From the NCBI GenBank assembly GCA_902596365.1, contig CACJTT010000008.1:1-52927 (forward strand): 52,927 nt of DNA, written 5' to 3'. The position numbers and the translations under genes are program-made. Origin of the DNA: an uncultured Alphaproteobacteria bacterium (GTDB lineage Bacteria > Pseudomonadota > Alphaproteobacteria > HIMB59 > GCA-002718135). This document shows positions 51,932-52,927 of this stretch, piece after piece. Below the pieces are notes generated by a model. The model saw only the letters and a program-made list of their open reading frames with translations. It was not told where the DNA came from and made no database searches. Numbering within the stretch: the stretch's first letter is position 1; each line of letters begins with the position of its first letter.

Positions 51932-52927
51932 TTAAAAAAGTCTGAGAGCTTTTTTAGAAGTAGTTTCAAGAGTTATTTTGGATATAACCTCATCTCCTTC
52001 ACTTAGTTCGCCTTTTATAATTTCTGTGTAACCACCAGAATTTAATCCAGTAATTAGATCAATTTTCTGATGATCACCATCAACAAGTTTGTAGACTTTT
52101 TTAACATTTAGTGATTCTTTAAGTGCAAAATACTTATTTCTTTGTTCATCCGTTAATAATTCAATTAAACCATTTTCAATAAACAGTTGAATTTCTTTGC
52201 TAATTTTATCTGAAGATAAATTTTTTGCCTCTAAAGATGCTCTTAATTTTCCGAGCTTAGGGTAAACACCTCTCATTTTGTTTTGCTGATCGGAAGTCAT
52301 ATCTAGCTGTCCCATTATTTCTTGCATTTGAGATGGTCTACCACTACCCCATCCACTTCCACTTGAGCTTTGTTTTTTAGGCTTTTGATTTAATTTAACT
52401 GATAAAGCAGAATTTTTCACTTTTAAGATATCATTTTTGTTTTTAACTATAATATCTACATTAGCAGTCATTCCAGGTAAGAGAATGTTATTAGGGTTGT
52501 CAAAAGAAGCTAAAACTTCATATGTAATAACATTTTGATCATCTATGGGTGAATATCTTATTTGAGTAATTGTAGCTGTTAATTTTCTATCTGGAAATGC
52601 ATCTGTTGAGAACTCAACAGTTTGATCAACCTTAATATTGCCAATATCTGATTCATCAATAAATATTTCAATATTCATTTTAGATAGAGTTTCTGCAATA
52701 GTAAACATTATAGAGTCTTTTTGATAAGCTCCCAAAACATCACCTACGCTAATATGTCTATCTAAAATAAAACCATCAATCGGAGAAACAATTTTAGTTT
52801 TACTCAAATCTAGTTTTTCACTTTCTAGTTTTAATTGTGTTTGCTCAATTAGGTTTTTAACTTCTTCAATTTCTGCATCAATTATTTTAATTTGCGCTTG
52901 TCTGGAATTAATTATGGCATTTAAAGA
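51932..52927 (-). CDS. MacA/HlyD-like periplasmic adaptor, 5' end outside window
   Basis: The frame stays open to the right edge, so the N-terminus is missing. Visible are a coiled-coil hairpin half (AEIEEVKNLIEQTQLKLESE), the lipoyl motif (IVSPIDGFILDRHISVGDV), a beta-barrel domain (VEFSTDAFPDRKLTATITQI; LLPGMTANVDIIVKN) and a C-terminal membrane-proximal domain. Between them is an insert of about 70 residues with LDMTSDQQNKM and LLTDEQRNKYFAL, resembling the LTxxQ repeats of Spy/CpxP. It should join the inner-membrane permease to an outer-membrane duct. A TTG at 52807 is not a credible start. Confidence 0.85.
   Translation of the reverse strand, partial: SLNAIINSRQAQIKIIDAEIEEVKNLIEQTQLKLESEKLDLSKTKIVSPIDGFILDRHISVGDVLGAYQKDSIMFTIAETLSKMNIEIFIDESDIGNIKVDQTVEFSTDAFPDRKLTATITQIRYSPIDDQNVITYEVLASFDNPNNILLPGMTANVDIIVKNKNDILKVKNSALSVKLNQKPKKQSSSGSGWGSGRPSQMQEIMGQLDMTSDQQNKMRGVYPKLGKLRASLEAKNLSSDKISKEIQLFIENGLIELLTDEQRNKYFALKESLNVKKVYKLVDGDHQKIDLITGLNSGGYTEIIKGELSEGDEVISKITLETTSKKALRLF

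Noticed and set aside
1-52927. CRISPR array, insertion sequence, prophage or rRNA operon
   Set aside because: No regularly spaced repeats, transposase, phage structural genes or rRNA sequence were seen.

Overview
The window is about 53 kb of very AT-rich, gene-dense DNA with short spacers and frequent 1-17 nt gene overlaps. The gene set points to a streamlined marine alphaproteobacterium: a Sox sulfur-oxidation cluster with flavocytochrome c, a full urease operon, a sugar ABC/glycosidase locus, a DMSP-demethylase-like protein, an AlkB-type hydroxylase and a ChvI-like response regulator. An AEGEAN-169/HIMB59- or SAR11-like lineage would fit, but no rRNA or ribosomal marker is present, so this is inference.

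Layout. 1-2159 (-): 5' part of a DUF4011-type superfamily 1 helicase with an N-terminal topoisomerase-type zinc ribbon, cut by the window edge. 2.2-9.2 kb: small membrane proteins, an orphan response regulator, a DUF4344 metallopeptidase, an AlkB-like hydroxylase, a DDAH-like hydrolase and an SMR-like protein. 9.3-13.6 kb: a metzincin-like protein, a zinc alcohol dehydrogenase, a bactofilin, a homocysteine methyltransferase and a winged-helix protein. 13.6-21.6 kb: a divergent carbohydrate locus (ROK kinase, NagB-like isomerase, two ABC permeases and a binding protein on -; GH4 enzyme, Gfo/Idh/MocA dehydrogenase and cupin on +) without an ABC ATPase. 22.4-27.6 kb: ureDABCEFG lying exactly between an intact tRNA-Arg(CCT) and a decayed copy of the same tRNA. 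27.7-34.8 kb: fccAB converging on soxB-D-C-Z-Y-S plus a pseudoazurin-like cupredoxin. 34.9-40.4 kb: rhamnose mutarotase-like protein, small membrane proteins, a DUF4396 protein, a DmdA/GcvT-like enzyme, a GNAT-like protein and an M29 aminopeptidase. 40.4-44.2 kb: SOUL protein, a large unassigned glycosidase-like protein and two lipoproteins in an overlapping chain. 44.4-50 kb: MFS, small enzymes, an ion channel with an altered filter, YitT-like and EamA transporters, and NUDIX. 50-52.9 kb: a MacAB/YknXYZ-like exporter, its adaptor cut by the right edge.

How it fits together. The sulfur genes make a periplasmic thiosulfate/sulfide oxidation module (SoxYZ carrier, SoxB hydrolase, SoxCD dehydrogenase, FccAB sulfide dehydrogenase, SoxS reductant) that still needs SoxXA from elsewhere; the cupredoxin could be its electron acceptor. 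The sugar locus could import a glycoside or amino sugar and process it in the cytoplasm.

The most noteworthy signals not explained by ordinary genes are a three-copy, 71-72 bp intergenic element with TGGCAC/GTGCCA ends and a conserved internal AGGAG, and the tRNA-Arg direct repeat that frames the urease operon. Among proteins, the sodium-channel homologue with TLSSWE in place of TLESW and the SMR-like protein that appears to lack the EmrE Glu14 stand out.
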